The notes under the pieces: generated by a model | Seen by the model: the letters and a program-made list of their open reading frames with translations, nothing else | Told to the model about the DNA's origin: nothing | Database searches by the model: none | Shown: positions 42,255 to 43,054 of the stretch, piece after piece | Layout: every line of letters starts with the position of its first letter | How positions within the stretch are numbered: position 1 is the stretch's first letter | NCBI GenBank assembly: GCA_011369445.1 | Contig: DRQF01000245.1 | Span: 1-43,054, forward strand | Origin: Planctomycetota bacterium | GTDB taxonomy: Bacteria; Planctomycetota; GCA-002687715; DRQF01 | Length of the DNA stretch: 43,054 nucleotides | Direction: 5' to 3' | Translations under genes and position numbers: made by a program

Positions 42255-43054
42255 TCAGCCATCGAAGAGGGCTTCGATTTGTGCGGCGTAGCGTGCTTCG
42301 ATGACGGAGCGTCGCTTCTTCAGCGTCGGTGTGAGCGTGCCGTCCTCCACCGAGAAGCTCTGCTCCAAGCAGGTGATTCTGGGCACGCGTTCGAAGACCC
42401 TGAAGCCACATTCAGGGGAGACCAAGCGGGTCACCTCCTCATGGAGAATCTTGTTCACGATGGTCTTCTCGGGCAAGGCGGGACCTCGGCGGTTGCGGTC
42501 GGCCGGGACGAACGCCGCCAGCGCCTCCCGATCGGGGATGACGAGGGCCCCCAGGTGCTTCTTCGTGTGTCCGACGACCACCACGTCCGAGATGAAGGGA
42601 CTCTGAAGGAGTCTCGCCTCGATCACTTCCGGTTCCACGTTCTCGCCGCCTCTCAGAACGATCGTGTCTTTCGCGCGCCCGCAAATGATCACGTCGTCCC
42701 TTGCCGTAAGACGGGCCAGGTCGCCGGTGTTGAACCAGCCGTCAACGAGGACGCGATGGGTCGCTTCCGGATTCCGGAAGTACCCGGACATCACCTGTGG
42801 TCCACGGACCCAGAGGATGCCTTTCTCTCCTGGGGGCAAAGAGGTCTTGCCGTCCTCGCCGCGGACCTCCCACTCGGTTTCGGGTAGCCGCTGCCCAGAT
42901 GTCCCAAGGACGTTGCGGCGGGGATCTCGCAGCGAAAGAACGGGGGAGGTCTCGGTGAGTCCGTACCCATTGAGAAGCAGCACTCCCGCGGAGTCGAAAA
43001 ACTCGTCGACGTGAATCGGGAGGGCACCGCCTCCGCTGATGATGAACCGGAGTG
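42255..43054 (-). CDS. AMP-dependent acyl-CoA synthetase, 5' end outside window
   Basis: The frame is open to the last base of the window, so only about 265 C-terminal residues are seen. They show the adenylate-forming core: RFIISGGGALP, LNGYGLTETSP (AMP-binding), GWFNTGDLARL, ICGRAKDTIVLRGGENVEP (hinge region) and a C-terminal lid with LKKRRSVIEARY. This matches long-chain fatty-acid:CoA ligases. The enzyme would activate a fatty acid with ATP and CoA. No frameshift is seen. The stop is coupled to the alternative nadA start at 42255, so the two genes share a transcript although their pathways differ. Confidence 0.92.
   Translation of the reverse strand, partial: LRFIISGGGALPIHVDEFFDSAGVLLLNGYGLTETSPVLSLRDPRRNVLGTSGQRLPETEWEVRGEDGKTSLPPGEKGILWVRGPQVMSGYFRNPEATHRVLVDGWFNTGDLARLTARDDVIICGRAKDTIVLRGGENVEPEVIEARLLQSPFISDVVVVGHTKKHLGALVIPDREALAAFVPADRNRRGPALPEKTIVNKILHEEVTRLVSPECGFRVFERVPRITCLEQSFSVEDGTLTPTLKKRRSVIEARYAAQIEALFDG

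Noticed and set aside
1-43054. Mobile elements, CRISPR arrays, toxin-antitoxin or phage defence genes
   Set aside because: No transposase, integrase, spaced direct repeats or recognisable defence proteins were seen in any frame.

Overview
The window is a high-GC, densely packed chromosomal segment of a bacterium with a didermic (outer-membrane) lifestyle: many products carry Sec signal peptides or lipoboxes, and there is an ExbB/ExbD (TolQ/TolR) pair. The mix of a SMUG1-type uracil-DNA glycosylase, an FG-GAP repeat secreted protein, a large toroid-domain (prenyltransferase/squalene-oxidase repeat) protein next to ExbB/ExbD, and an FHA-GAF-cyclase points most to Planctomycetota or a neighbouring lineage (Myxococcota and Acidobacteriota are alternatives). 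This is an inference from gene content; no rRNA or tRNA was seen. No mobile element, CRISPR array or phage gene was found.

Layout. 1-4528 (+): a partial helical-repeat protein, a small unknown beta-rich protein, an AP endonuclease/exonuclease III gene overlapping it, a SMUG1-like glycosylase 1 nt later (a base-excision-repair pair), then a membrane protein coupled to a winged-helix regulator. 4545-7082 (-): a large GT-C-like membrane protein. 7083-7714: a long non-coding stretch with strong hairpins and two inverted copies of a 14-bp promoter-like sequence. 7715-17519 (+): a lipoprotein, a membrane-embedded spermidine-synthase-like protein, a secreted metzincin protease, a giant MscS-type channel and a ROK sugar kinase. 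17498-19198 (-): a PA0069-type radical SAM protein and a superoxide dismutase. 19359-22715 (+): one polypeptide with three glycosyltransferase domains. 22721-24020 (-): YjbQ and a sirtuin. 24112-25050 (+): a lipoprotein amidase.

25187-32320 (+) is the most striking region. It is a four-gene operon with ATGA stop/start overlaps: a secreted TPR protein, ExbB/TolQ, ExbD/TolR and an 1185-residue protein that joins a TolB-like propeller, a TonB/TolA-like transmembrane helix with the SxxxH signature, a long disordered linker, a terpenoid-cyclase-like toroid and a PDZ domain. It reads as a Tol/Ton-like energy-transducing machine with its output parts fused into one chain.

32286-33836 (-) is an FG-GAP repeat secreted protein with a nested-hairpin leader; 34073-34483 (-) is an OsmC-like protein. 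34644-38631 is a cyclic-nucleotide module: a metallo-beta-lactamase-fold phosphodiesterase overlapping an FHA-GAF-adenylate cyclase, facing an NDH-2 NADH dehydrogenase that carries a C-terminal cyclic-nucleotide-binding domain. The arrangement suggests that cAMP made and degraded by the first two could control respiratory NADH oxidation by the third. The window ends with a two-domain FKBP isomerase and a threonine-dehydratase-like enzyme (+), and on the other strand an acyl-CoA ligase (cut by the window end) followed by quinolinate synthase.

Genes are commonly coupled by short overlaps. Three convergent pairs overlap at their 3' ends. Several start codons are GTG or TTG chosen on Shine-Dalgarno placement.
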